Shown here piece after piece: positions 24,507 to 35,010 of a stretch of 64,000 bases of DNA. Positions within the stretch are counted from its first letter, which is position 1; each line of letters starts with the position of its first letter. The notes beneath the pieces are model-generated. The model worked only from the letters and a program-made list of their open reading frames with translations. It was not told the origin of the DNA and made no database searches. The translations under genes and the position numbers were made by a program. This DNA is from Lumbricus terrestris (Eukaryota > Annelida > Clitellata > Crassiclitellata > Lumbricidae). The DNA lies in the NCBI GenBank assembly GCA_949752735.1, contig OX457047.1, positions 15,548,922 through 15,612,921 of the forward strand, given 5' to 3'.

Positions 24507-26464
24507 TAGGGTGGCCCTTAGCATACAGCCAAAAAATAAAAATCGTAAAATTTTGTCTGGCACCCTATCAATCCATGCCAATTACAGAAATAGCATTATG
24601 TTGAAAAGGATTTTGGAATTGCAAAACATTTAGGGGTGCCCCTCGAGCGCTGAAATTTATTCTGTAATACAAATTTGACCAATTGAATCATACAATTTCA
24701 ACCAAACTATATTCAACACACTGTCACTCAGAATTTTACAGAGATGACTAAAATACACTCTAGTGATTCAACAATGCCAATGAAACAAGTGTTTACTGTT
24801 CAATTATAATTCAGTTATTGTTCACTGTTCAGCTGGTCACAGAAGTAAATGATCAGTACAGGACAATAAAATGCAGGAATCACTGCTTTCTACTAATTTG
24901 ACACGAGATTTCTTTTCGTACAGTCAGGGAACTGTCGTCGATGTTCACTGACAACCTGCAGGAGAAATTGAAGCTGATCCTCATCCTTTGTTAGCTTTTT
25001 ATTTAAGTCCTCAATGAGTGCCACACCTCGTTCAGCTCTATCATTGACGACAGCCAACCCTTTGAGTACTGCTTGTGCTTCTCGAAATGCTTCATTCTCT
25101 TCCCAAAGAGTAGGATCTTTGGAAAGCATCATCTCAGATAGTTCACGCAGACCAAGCACCTGAAACAGTTTCTTGGAGTTGGTTGTACAGAATTGTTCCA
25201 GACCGCTGGTGCCAAGAAATGCATCTGACTTCACCCTGGGTCGTTTAGACGGATGATCTGGGGCTACTTCTTCCATGGCAGCAACCATTAGCTTCTTGGA
25301 GTCATTGGATACCCTTGAATCAAAAAGAGCAAGCCCAATAAGCTCTTCAGACAAATACCAGAGATGAAACCCTAGCTTCTTGCTTGTAGCAGAAGAAATT
25401 GTAGTATGTGAATATGTGAGAAGGTTTGCCACGAGAGTGAAGTCATTCAGAGGAACCTCCACAGCAATTGGCGCAGTTATCCAGGCTTTCAGGCAGACAA
25501 CAACTGAAAAGATGGCAATATCACGAATGCTGCGTTCTTCTGCAGCAGTCTTCTTGAACTGAGCACGAAAGAGCCACATCTTTATGGTATAGATGACTTT
25601 TGCCATCCATCATTGCCCGGTACATAGCGCCAGGTATTCGAAACCGAATTCCACGAGAAGGAACACCTCCAAGAAAGACAGCTGAGAGCTCGAGAAATTC
25701 CCTGTAATCGTCTCGTGGTTGCTAAATGTCTATGAGCAATCTCCAAGATTTCAGAACGGCGTGACTTGTCAATACAATGCTTTTTACCTCTTACATGTAT
25801 ACGAGCTCGGTTCCAAAATAGAGTGGCTTTTTCTATAGCCTGTTGACTGGAATAACGGACTGTCTGCTTGCCAACTTTGAGTAGATGCATGAAGTATCCA
25901 AAAGTTTGACGATACGATGGCAACTCTGCTCCAAGAATTTCAGGCTCATAAGAACCAAGCATAGACACTTATTTTCCTTCATTAATTATTAATAATTATT
26001 TGTAATATTTCGTGTTTACATGTCTGACAATTTCTGTTTGCAACAGTAGACTTAAATCAAATGTCTTTCCTTGTATTAAACAGCTCTTCATAAAATATTG
26101 CCACCTTTTTTCAACCAGACAACAAACGTTAATCAAACATATATTTGAAATATTGTACAGTGCGAACATTTTTAGAGCTCACGTAATTTTAATAAGTAAG
26201 TAAGTACTAAATATTAAATGTTGATGCATTGCAAACATTAGTAGGCCGACAGAATGCATTAAAGCACTGAAAATTTCAGTTTGCGATTCCAATTATAATT
26301 TGGAAGTTTACTCATACATTATTGAAACTTGAGAGCTCGGGGGGCACCCCTAAATATTGCCCTATTGCAAAGATTTTTTGCACAAATTATTTTCTTCATA
26401 ATTGAAATAGATTGGAGGGGTGCCAGTAGTTTATTTTTAACTTTCATTTTTAAGGGCCACCCTA
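24507..26464 (-). mobile_element. Nested DNA transposon carrying an uncharacterised gene
   Basis: 1958 bp, ends TAGGGTGGCCCTTA and TAAGGGCCACCCTA (14-bp perfect), with a further inverted GGCACCC motif about 50 bp inside each end. Perfect ATACTTAT duplications lie at 24499-24506 and 26465-26472. It sits inside the 24124-27049 element. The interior holds a broken minus-strand gene (24893-25968). The TIR and 8-bp duplication do not let me name a superfamily. Confidence 0.85.
24893..25968 (-). pseudogene. Frameshifted gene of an unnamed transposon-associated family
   Basis: Three minus-strand segments join into one product once two frameshifts are allowed. The upstream part (25968 to about 25718) begins SMLGSYEPEILGAELPSYRQ and has RARIHVRGKKHCIDKSRRSE. 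The middle (to about 25604) has DYREFLELSAVFLGGVPSRG and RIPGAMYRA. The downstream part runs WMAKVIYTIKMWLFRAQFKK to AERGVALIEDLN, TKDEDQLQFLLQVVSEHR and a stop at 24893. From memory, the PGA...RARWMAK and AERGVALI...LTKDE patterns recur in hypothetical proteins of invertebrate genomes. I know no function for them. About 355 codons survive, probably the C-terminal half, with no DDE triad that I can see. Its position inside defined inverted repeats suggests a transposase or an accessory or captured protein. Confidence 0.65.
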
Positions 26465-26489
26465 ATACTTATACACACTCCTTCCTACT

Positions 26490-26730
26490 ACCATTATTTC
26501 TCAGCTATCTGCTTACATACCTCCTTCTACTTCTAGCACTCCATGCCTCTTCTGTTCCTCTCGCTGTCTTTCTCTATTTATCTCCATGTATCTGTTTCTC
26601 TCGCTCTCATGCATACGTTACCTGCACGCTCTTGTATAATATATATACTAGCTGGGGTACTTAATTTATCCTTACCTTACTACCATTATTTCTCAGCTAT
26701 CTGCGTACATACCTCCTTCTAGCACTCAGA
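26490..26730 (+). repeat. Local duplication of about 50 bp
   Basis: ACTACCATTATTTCTCAGC...ACATACCTCCTTCT occurs near 26490 and again near 26676. It lies in the interior sequence of the outer transposon. Confidence 0.7.
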
Positions 26731-27057
26731 GAGGGAAAGATAAACACTTAAAGATTTTATTAAGCAGGCGTTACAGCTAGCTTAAAGCCGTTTTTAGATT
26801 GGATTTTATTTAATATTTTTCTTGAATGCTTAGCACTAACTTGCATCTAACATGACACGGGGGGTAATTGTCCGGGGGGTAATTGGTACGGGGGGGGTAA
26901 TTGTCCGGGGGGTAATTGGCACGGGGGGTAGTTGTCCGGGGGGTAATTGGCATGGGGGGGTAGTTGTCCGGGGGGTAATTGTCCTGGGGGGTAATTGTCC
27001 AGGGGTAATTGTCGGGGGTAATTGTCCGGGGGGTAATTGTCCTGTCACCGTTGCATC

Positions 27058-28159
27058 ACCTTATATAAGTTTATCTTACACTATTATAAATCTAAGTTTG
27101 TTATTGTTATTCTGTGTGTATGTATGTCCGTCCCAAGAAAGGCTCTGAAACCGTATGCATTTGAATGACGAAACTTTTTACATACTTTTACGCGAATTTG
27201 TAGGTCAGCGTGAGCTGTGTGACTATTTTCAGCTCTCAAATCACTTTAAAACCCGAGATACTAACGTTTTAATTCGACGCGTATAGTTAACCTAGCGTCT
27301 ACAGCTATACAAGATCAATGCATGGCCAATACAACTACATAGGCTTGTCGTATTATAATTCATCATCCACGTCGTCGTCTTATTCAACCACAGCATTAAT
27401 AGGCTAAGTTAAGTAATACATTAGTATTTGCAGACAAGCATTCCATATGCTTTGCCCAAAATAGTATTTGTACTGCGCCACTCAGCATTGCTGCACATTA
27501 TTTGGCACAACAGTCAACTTTAAAAACAGTCGCTGTGTTTCTGTGTCTGCCGTTATAATTATGTGTCTCTGTCCATTTCAGTTTTCCGGTCACATGACAA
27601 TAATAATTATTGTATAATTTAGTAGGGCCTACATGTTCTCCTCGACTATTCAGTATAGACCTATTTCGCACTACAGAGTTTGCGAAGTTGTTTTGATTTT
27701 AAATTCTGCGGATTAAATGAAATTTTTAAACATGTTTTGTATATAAATTAAATTAAATTCGTACAATCATAGTCCTGGCTGTAATTTAGTGTTTTCATTT
27801 TCAGCTTAATAATATTCTGTATGCTTTCAAATTATATCATGTTTAGACAGCCACTTGCTCGCTCATTCGTTCTAATAACTTGATGTTGTTTATTGCAGAA
27901 TTGCGTTGCAGCGAGTTCCTCCCACTTTAATTATAATTAAAGTCCACAACTAATAATAGACCTACTATAGGCCTATCTGGTCATCCACCATATTAGTTAT
28001 ACACAGAACGACGTATGAGACCGGTTACACGCTGCGGATGTCGACTGCCTTGTTAAAACAATATTTTTCCCGCTTGTTCAAATTCAAATAATAACACCCT
28101 AGATTTTGCTGTTCAGCAAAGGAAAAGGCATCTGTGTTCGCTTAAAGCTGTCTCTTCTA
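27058..28159. other. Non-coding DNA, nothing recognised
   Basis: AT-rich, with no exon or repeat end. Confidence 0.55.
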
Positions 28160-28167
28160 TATGTTTT

Positions 28168-28360
28168 CAGGGCTGTTTTAAAGAAATTTTTAGAACTGCA
28201 CAACTCCTTCTTTTCTTTCCCATCTTCCATGGTATATTACTTCCAATCGGAGATAAATTACCTTTTTGCCAGTTTTAACTGCACAGAAATGATTATACAA
28301 CAGCACGACTCAATTTAGAACTGCACATTTTGTGTACAACTGCACGTTAAAAAAGCCCTG
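28168..28360. mobile_element. hAT-type MITE, CAGGGCTG family, copy 1
   Basis: 193 bp, ends CAGGGCTGTTTTAA and TTAAAAAAGCCCTG, target duplication TATGTTTT/CATGTTTT (7 of 8). The interior has repeated TTTAGAACTGCACA. A close relative lies at 45397-45600. Confidence 0.9.
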
Positions 28361-28368
28361 CATGTTTT

Positions 28369-29145
28369 CGAAACTAAAATGGATATGCATCTCGTTCACT
28401 ACAGTTATTATTCATGGTCCCTCCTCTTATCAGTTCACTGTCCCAGATGCGAACTCAATCTTCCAGCCGCCACTTCATGCCGTCGCTGTTGGAAGAAGCT
28501 CCATCGATCGTATATGCTACATTTTCACGTTGTCCAACTATTCGCATTAAAAATAGGCCTACCACATGTTTTACTTATAATTAATCTGGTTTTTCCATCA
28601 CCATCATTTCGCTTATCAAAACCTACGTCTGGCCACAAAGCGACAAAGCCAATCGGGTCGTCAATTTTGTTGTAGTCTGGACTTGAAAATGAAGTTCAAT
28701 AAAAGGTCAAATTATCGAATTCATTTGGAAAAATGTGAACATGAATATATCTAAGCTTACTGTTCTACTTTTACGGACGACCTAAAGTGGCGGACAAAGC
28801 TTACTGAATTCGTAAGGGAGAAAGCGAAAGGAAGTGTAGGAGCTGAGGAATTGTCAACACCACTATCTGGGGAAAAGCTACGTCCATAGTGAAAGTCGGC
28901 TAATTATCTGCAAGTTCTACGAAAATGATTCATGCGGTATAAACTAAATGTTGGACTGTTGTCTTCATAATGGAAACAGTCTTCAACCTTATTATACTTG
29001 CCGCATTATGCTAGGGCGCTAGGTCTACATGAGATTTAGACCTACGATGCTATAATTCTGTAGTCGATCTGAATGTAAAAATTTATAAATATAATGAGTT
29101 TACGAAACGACACTTTTACTCTCAGATAGGCATAGGCTAGGATAT
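28369..29145. other. Non-coding DNA, nothing recognised
   Basis: Two overlapping plus frames of 70-100 codons (28332-28675) have no motif or splice support. Confidence 0.5.
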
Positions 29146-29248
29146 GTAATCGTAATCGCGATCTCCAAACTTCTTAAGTGCCACTCGAAAGCCAAGCGCG
29201 GGGCACCAGCTTATTCACGAGCGCTGCGTTGCGTCAAAAGGGTTGTCC
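29146..29248 (-). repeat. Family A 3'-end repeat, copy 4
   Basis: Starts GTAATCGTAATCGCGATCTCC and continues AAACTTCTTAAGTGCCACTCG, CACGAGCGCTGCGTTG and AAAAGGGTTGTCC, in reverse orientation. Confidence 0.75.
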
Positions 29249-29691
29249 ATGTTGCCAACATAGAATATAGGCCCTATTTCATCATTCATACGACGTTGCA
29301 CTCTATCATTTCGCTACAGCTTAAGAAACATGGAATATTTTCTTTTTCCGCCTATAACATGATATACATGATACGCCAGTAATGGAATTAAACTGAACAA
29401 GTGCGCTGACACACTCAAAAGCAACTTTGTATGGATCGTGCTACAATTAGAAGAACGTATTGAAGATTAAATCCCTTGTCGATAATTACTGTATCGGATG
29501 TCTATATATCTAAATTTAGACAGCCTTCCGTATGACGAACGTTCGCTGTATAACAACTACGGAAACAAACAATCTCATTGGTGAACACTGAATGCTGATG
29601 ATGGCGAATGTTTGGAAAGATTCCAGAGATGACTAATCGACGTTGCTGCACTTTCACATTGAAATAATTCCAACCACGATTTCGTCAGAAC

Positions 29692-29941
29692 CAGAGGCGG
29701 ATACAGAAATTTTCGAAAAGGGGGGCAAAAATTCTTGGTGATCCTTGCCAGGAAATTTTTTATCACCTTTTTTGTCATCGGTCATCTGCTCGGAGAGTAA
29801 TCTCTAGTATTCCTACATCCTATATTTCTCTCCCGCTGCATTGATTCAGTGGCTTGTTGAAACCAAATGGGGGGGGCACGTCCCATGCACTTTTTAAATG
29901 GGGGGGGGGGGATCGCCGGATTGCCCATGGATCCGCCCCTG
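29692..29941. mobile_element. hAT-type MITE
   Basis: 250 bp, ends CAGAGGCGGATACAG and TGGATCCGCCCCTG, target duplication GTCAGAAC/ATCAGAAC (7 of 8). It is related by termini to 48656-48990. The interior has a G-run of about 11. Confidence 0.88.
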
Positions 29942-29949
29942 ATCAGAAC

Positions 29950-30771
29950 AACTTTTATTTGGTTGCTAAATCCGAATGCATGACACGTTCATCTTCATAG
30001 ACCCCTTTAACAATTATATGTTTTACTCTACAGTTTCGTTTTTCCTTAAGTTTCCGACGCCACTCCTCTGCTTCTTACTCCACACCTCTTTAACTAAGCA
30101 ACAGTTGGTGTATTGTAGGCCAACCTCAAGGTTAAAAACAGTGCTATTGTAAAGCATTGTAGAGTAAACAATATGACGCCAGCATCGACCGTTTTCGTAG
30201 AAACCGCTTTCATAATATATATCTGCTGCAAGGTAATTTGCTATTTAAATCTGCGCTGAAAACGAATATGGCTGTTTTTGAGCATCCCATATATCGTCCG
30301 TTTCGGTAACAGAAATCATGCCATCTTTAATCATGACGCATTTGCAGCAACGAAGACTCTGTCTTATAAATACCTCGTGCGAACACAAAACGCTGTGGAT
30401 GACTCCGTAGCGGATTTCAAACGGTATTATTGTCTTACCTGCCAATTAAGGAACCGTTGGATGTTCTCGCCTTGGCGAATAAAGCGTGTATCTTTCCAGC
30501 GTAATTTGCCAATTTTCCTGACAGTCTATACCGTGCGTAGGCCGATGCCAATCTACGTTTAGGATTTTAATCCAGGAACGATAGCTGCAACACTGTACCC
30601 AGTTGGAGTTGATCCTTTAAAAAGGTCCGATTTCAAACGGCACATTTTTCGCAAGACCTAATGCAAAATATAATTATCCTGTTGGATTTAAACGGTTTGA
30701 AGTACACTAAAGGAATAAAAAACATAGGCCTAGCTAAGGCTAACCTACGCTTTCTCTCACAGAAAGTTAAC
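29950..30771. other. Non-coding DNA, nothing recognised
   Basis: A strong minus-strand donor-like site, GGCAG|GTAAGA, lies at about 30437 inside a short minus frame (30245-30445). No acceptor or downstream exon could be matched. Confidence 0.4.
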
Positions 30772-30773
30772 TA

Positions 30774-31858
30774 CAGGGTGGGCCATAAAAAAGACCCCTT
30801 AGGTTTTTTGCCAATATCTTGACAAAAATTAGGAATTTCGAAGTGAAATTTTAGAGGCTTATAGACAATTCATATCTACACATGATGGCCAGATTTCATC
30901 AACATATTTCAAACAGAACAAATGTTATGCCACTTTTAGTGAGGCCACCCACCGTTTTTTGACGATTCAAAAACGAAACGCAAAAAAATAGGTTTTTTCC
31001 CAATATCATAGCCAGAAGTAAGAATTTTGAAATGAAATTTTACAGGCTCAAAGACAATTCATATTTACACATGATGGTCAGATTTAATCAAAATATTTCA
31101 AACGGAACAAAAGTTATACCACCTTTAGTGCGGCCACCCACCGTTTGTGTCGATTCAAAAACGAAACGCAACAAAATGTAGCAAAAACACGATTTTATTA
31201 AGTCTCATCTCAAATAACTGTTGTCAAAAGAACTTGGTAGTGCTTCACAACTTGTGTTCAATGTGCCCACCATCAGTGCCAAAACTTCTTTTGAGTTTCT
31301 TTGCAAAGTTCTTGATGGACTACGCTGGTACCCTGTTTCTTTTATAAATTGTAATAATAATGATAATCTGGCAATATCAAGGCTATTTGATAACAATTAT
31401 TTAAGATGAGACTTAATAAAATCGTGTTTTTGCTACTTTTTGCTGTGTTACGTCTTTGAATCGTCAAGAAACGGGGGGTAGCCTCACTAAAAGTGATATA
31501 ACTTTTGTTGTGTTTGAAATATTTTGATGAAATCTGGCCATCATGTGTCGATATGAATTGTCTTTAAGCCTGTAAAATTTCAGTTCGATATTCCTACTTT
31601 TGACCAAGATATTGACCATAATAATTAAATTGGTTTTTTGTTACTTTTGTTGGGTGGCGTTTTTGAATCGTCAAAAAAATGGTGGGTGGCTTCACTAAAA
31701 GTGATATAACTTTGTTCTGTTTGAAATATTTTTATAAAATCTGGCTATAATGTGTAAATATGAATTGTCTATAAGCTTGTAAAATTTGATTTTGAAATTC
31801 TTAATTTTGGTCAAGATATTGGCAAAAATCTTAGGGGGTCTTTTTTTGGCCCACCCTG
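30774..31858 (-). mobile_element. Mariner-type element with about 450-bp inverted repeats
   Basis: Ends CAGGGTGGGCCATAAAAAAG and GGCCCACCCTG, with TA on each side (30772-30773 and 31859-31860), the Tc1/mariner target. The two halves pair over most of their length. The inner ends CGATTTTATTAAGTCTCATC (from about 31190) and their inverse near 31425 are included. Only about 150 bp of single-copy centre remain. The arms also contain imperfect internal duplications (GATGGCCAGATTT blocks). Confidence 0.85.
31245..31319 (-). pseudogene. C-terminal relic of a mariner-type transposase
   Basis: The single-copy centre of the element encodes SIKNFAKKLKRSFGTDGGHI, then EHKL and a stop, on the minus strand. 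A basic segment followed by GGH(F/I)EH is the usual C-terminus of mariner-like transposases. Everything upstream, including the catalytic triad, is deleted, leaving about 24 codons. Confidence 0.6.
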
Positions 31859-31860
31859 TA

Positions 31861-32560
31861 TGAACTTTATGCCACAATGTTCAGTCAGCCATTTTGATTG
31901 GAGGAAAGAGAAGGAAAGAACCCACATAGAACAGATACATGGAGTCGATATTATGGCGATATAAATTAACATTTTCCAAGAAACTCTTTCACACGCAAAC
32001 TGTCATCGTCATGAAGGTCAGCAGTAAATGCTTGTCCGAAAGAAACTGCAAAAACAGATTTATTTCTGGATTCGTAAGGCCTGTAAATAATTTATAAGTT
32101 GCAGAATTGGGATTATGAAAAATTGACGCTGTTAAAGCCGACAGAATAGGTCAGTTCTTCAAATGAGTACTTCGAGTCTTAGAATGGCTCATTTCTAATT
32201 TAGGGCTTTTCGATATTGATTCAATACTTCTGAAAGTAGTATCAGCGGAACGAACGTAAATTAGTAGCCTAACTGTTTTTGCAATGGACCCCAAACGACA
32301 CCATATTAGGCCTAGTGACTACTGTAACAGTCTGGATGCATACATCGCAGAGACTAGAAAAACCAGCAGTCAAATCAAGGCGGTCGTCGCTAACCAGCAG
32401 AAATTGGTCTAGCCTACGTCATCTGCAATTTGAGCCATCATCAGATCAGCAGATAAATAGCACAAAGAAGAGATATACTTATATAGCCGTCTCTAAAACA
32501 CTGTCTTTAAAAACCTAACCATTTTGCAGCCCAAGCAATTCCAATATTTTTATGTAATTG
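31861..32560. other. Non-coding DNA, nothing recognised
   Basis: No supported exon. A perfect CArG-box sequence at 32301-32310 is noted among the rejected items. Confidence 0.5.
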
Positions 32561-32565
32561 GGCCT

Positions 32566-32655
32566 TTGTTCTCTTGCACGAGCGTCAAAACCGCACTGTA
32601 GGCTATTTATAGTACAGTTCTGACGTTCTTATAGACGCTCATGCAAGAGAACAAG
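32566..32655. repeat. Hairpin, 22-bp arms
   Basis: Arms 32566-32587 and 32634-32655 (TTGTTCTCTTGCACGAGCGTC against its inverse, 20 of 22 matches) enclose 46 bases with a smaller ACTGTA/TACAGT pair. It could be a foldback element or the arms of a short transposon. Confidence 0.7.
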
Positions 32656-32717
32656 AGTCCACAAACGTTGTTCGTTGCTGCTATGTTCGTTGCCTCAAGT
32701 CTAGACGAACCTAAACC

Positions 32718-32790
32718 GGGAGGGAGATGGCTGTAGATAATATTCTGGCATGGAGATCAGAGGACTCGAGTTCGATTCTCGAGACCCCCG
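32718..32790 (+). repeat. tRNA-like sequence, probably a SINE head
   Basis: GGGAGGGAGATGGCTGTAG is followed by an anticodon-arm-like region. Next comes a perfect T-arm TCGAG-TTCGATT-CTCGA, which contains the Pol III B-box, and then GACCCCC. The 5' acceptor side does not pair well with the 3' side, so a functional tRNA is unlikely. A tRNA-derived retroposon head fits better. Confidence 0.45.
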
Positions 32791-32891
32791 TAGGATATAG
32801 AGTTATAGACGTGCTTTGTAGGCTGCTATTAGCGGTTTAGCGCCTTTGTATATTGCAGGTCGTCTGTATACCCCGCAGTCGATCGAGTCGT

Positions 32892-33085
32892 GGGCTACGA
32901 TCGACTTGGCTCGCGCGACGATCGACTCGATCGACTTCGTCGACTCGCCGACCTCTCGACGACTCGATCGACTTGGCTCGGCCGACGATCGACTCGATCG
33001 ACTTCGTCGACTCGCCGACCTTTCGACGACTCGATCGACTTGGCTCGGCCGACGATCGACTCGATCGACTTCGTCGACTTGACCT
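32892..33085. repeat. 67-bp CpG-rich minisatellite, about 2.9 copies
   Basis: CGATCGACTTGGCTCG begins copies at 32898, 32965 and 33032, so the period is 67. Each unit is dense in TCGA and CGATCG. Copies 2 and 3 are almost identical. All three frames are open, so the apparent ORFs are artefacts. Confidence 0.92.
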
Positions 33086-33129
33086 AGTCTTGTCTCTTGC
33101 TCACTATCTGGAGTTATATGATCTTAAAA

Positions 33130-33610
33130 TGAAATTATACGATAGTAGATCTGTGTCATAAATCTGTGTGACGTGACAATAAGCATAATCTCGTATTCGC
33201 AGTGAATTTATAGATTTGCACTGTAATCGTAGTGACGTCACAATAGGTCTCGTTTTAGATTATGTAAATGAATCTCAATAATTATTATGGTAGATCTGTG
33301 TAATAATCCAAGTTAGTCACAATAGGCCTATAGTTTATATTCCCAAAATGTACTTCTATAATAACAGTTCATTATCATAATCGAAGTTAGCCACAATAGG
33401 TCTATTTCATTCTCAAAATGAACTTCTTTAATAGTATAGGTCTGTATCATGACCGAAGTGACGTCACAATGGACCTAGTTTTATATTCTCAAACTGAACG
33501 CATAATGATAGATTTGTATAATAATCAGAGCGATGTTGCATTTTAACAGTCCAAGTTTTGCATTATGAAAGTGAAATAGGCTAATATGACAGCAGATCTG
33601 TATCATAAAC
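33130..33610. repeat. Degenerate tandem repeat with CRE sites
   Basis: Five or six diverged copies of an approximately 75-100-bp unit: GTAGATCTGTATCATAA, then GAAGTGACGTCACAATAGG, then TTATATTCTCAAAATGAAC. Two copies keep a perfect CRE palindrome TGACGTCA (33233-33240 and 33459-33466) and one has TGACGTGA (33169-33176). Confidence 0.75.
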
Positions 33611-33705
33611 TTGATATTTTACTAATATTTCATGTCATCTTACTGCGCGTAGCCTACTTGTCAGTTTGAAATAATAAGCCAATAGTTTTAAAAACACCAC
33701 ACATG

Positions 33706-33777
33706 TATACGCGGCCATGTTGGCCATTTAACGACCATAAGTTTACGCGGCCATGGTGGTCATTTAACGACCATAAT
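33706..33777. repeat. 36-bp tandem duplication
   Basis: ACGCGGCCATG(T/G)TGG(C/T)CATTTAACGACCATAA occurs twice, at 33706 and 33742. Confidence 0.85.
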
Positions 33778-34138
33778 AACTATGTAGACATGCACAGATG
33801 GCTGCCCTGTCCACAATCACCACCAAAGGAATTAACCCATAGCCTATTAATTATTTCGTCTAATTCTAAATTTTAAGTTTTAACAAGGCAGTCAAAGGCG
33901 TGGGCCACGGTGAGCGTTAAATAATCGCAAAGCGAATCTCGGTACATCCTGAATCTCTGGAGTTCAAGGAGGGACCGTAAAGCAGTTTAGGCTATGGCAT
34001 ATGCTATGGGTGGCAAAACTCCGATCGTCTGAACCGTATACGTTCCTTAGAAGTAACAGTGAGACTTTCCATGAAAGAGATTTACGATTCACGTGCATGC
34101 TCTGTCAACAGACTGCAGTTTAGCCCGAAAACAGAACA

Positions 34139-34289
34139 CATGGGCGGAGTTTATCCGGGGCTAGGGGGGGCTAAGCCCCCCAACAAGGCCCAGATTCATT
34201 TTTTAAACCGTGTAAATGGTATGTTTAGCCCCCAGAAGACTTTAGCGGAGTTTAGCCCCTCCAAGAACGGAAACCAAACTCCGTCCATG
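34139..34289. mobile_element. hAT-type MITE, 151 bp
   Basis: Ends CATGGGCGGAGTTT and AAACTCCGTCCATG, perfect ACAGAACA duplications (34131-34138 and 34290-34297). It is the shortest such element in the window. Confidence 0.93.
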
Positions 34290-34729
34290 ACAGAACATGT
34301 ATATTGCGCTGTAATTTCGTTTCCTGTTAGTTGATCTAGAAGAGCGGAATTCTAATGTTTCAGAACATCTGTTCTACCGGAAGAACGTCGTCAGAAGTGA
34401 CCAGCATCAGCCTATAATTATTATGAGCCAAGAAACGAACATCCGGTTACTCAAAACGAACCTGACGCGGCGCCGTAGAAGTGATCAGCGCATATTATGA
34501 ATCTTGTAATTCAGCGTATCCCTTGGTATGAGCAGCTGCTAACGCTGGATCTCCGATCTCCAGAAGATGCTATTTATCAGTGTTTATTCAAGTGCCAAAG
34601 AATTAATGCCGGGTCGGAGACCCGGACAGACCCGGCTCACTTTCAGCCCTGAGTGTGTAGTAGATCCGGGTTTGTAAAACATAAGCCTATAGACTAATAT
34701 TCAAGTAAAAGTTTTACTTACGACAGTAA

Positions 34730-35010
34730 TCGTAATCGTATTACAGCAATCTTCGAACTTCTAAAGCGAAACTCGAAACCGAGGCACCACCTTATTCACG
34801 AGCGCTATGTTGAGTCAAATGGGTTGCCCGTAAGAGTAGTCCAAAGGAGGTCCGGGTCGGTTGCCTGCAGAGGATTGTGGGGAAGAGGAAGCCACTAGCT
34901 TGGGTCGGGAGCGCCACTGAATCTGTGAGCGGCGCTATATAAATGTTCAATTACAATTAGGCCTACAATAAGGCGGGTGTCGTCTTGGTTGGGGATTGGA
35001 AGGCGATGAG
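34730..35010 (-). repeat. Family A repeat, copy 5, interrupted by another 3' end
   Basis: Reverse-orientation family A: AATCGTAATCGTATTAC, GAGCGCTATGTTGAGTC, TCCGGGTCGGTTGCC, then AAGGCGGGTGTCGTC. Between the last two blocks (about 34864-34970) lies TTGGGTCGGGAGCGCCACTG...GCGGCGCTATATAAATG, a retroposed 3' end in plus orientation. Confidence 0.7.

Larger units (their letters stand above)
24124..27049. mobile_element. DNA transposon with GGACAATTACCCCCC arrays at both ends
   Basis: Both ends consist of about 200 bases of a 15-16-bp unit, GGACAATTACCCCCC, alternating with GTGCCAATTACCCCCC. They stand at 24138-24330 and inverted at 26856-27045. The 8-bp direct repeat GTTGCATC flanks the element (24116-24123 and 27050-27057). 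The outermost bases (GGGTCTAGGGCAATCACCCCC against the inverse of ...GTAATTGTCCTGTCACC) match imperfectly. 8-bp duplications occur in hAT, Zisupton/KDZ, P and Merlin-type elements, and the superfamily is unassigned. Its only gene-bearing segment is a second transposon inserted inside it (24507-26464). Confidence 0.8.

Noticed and set aside
32301..32310. Perfect CArG box CCATATTAGG
   Set aside because: Single occurrence 17 kb from egr, and the motif merges into the frequent TAGGCCTA palindrome. Probably chance.
32718..32790. Functional tRNA gene
   Set aside because: The T-arm is perfect, but the acceptor and D-arm pairing fail, so it is listed as tRNA-like repeat instead.
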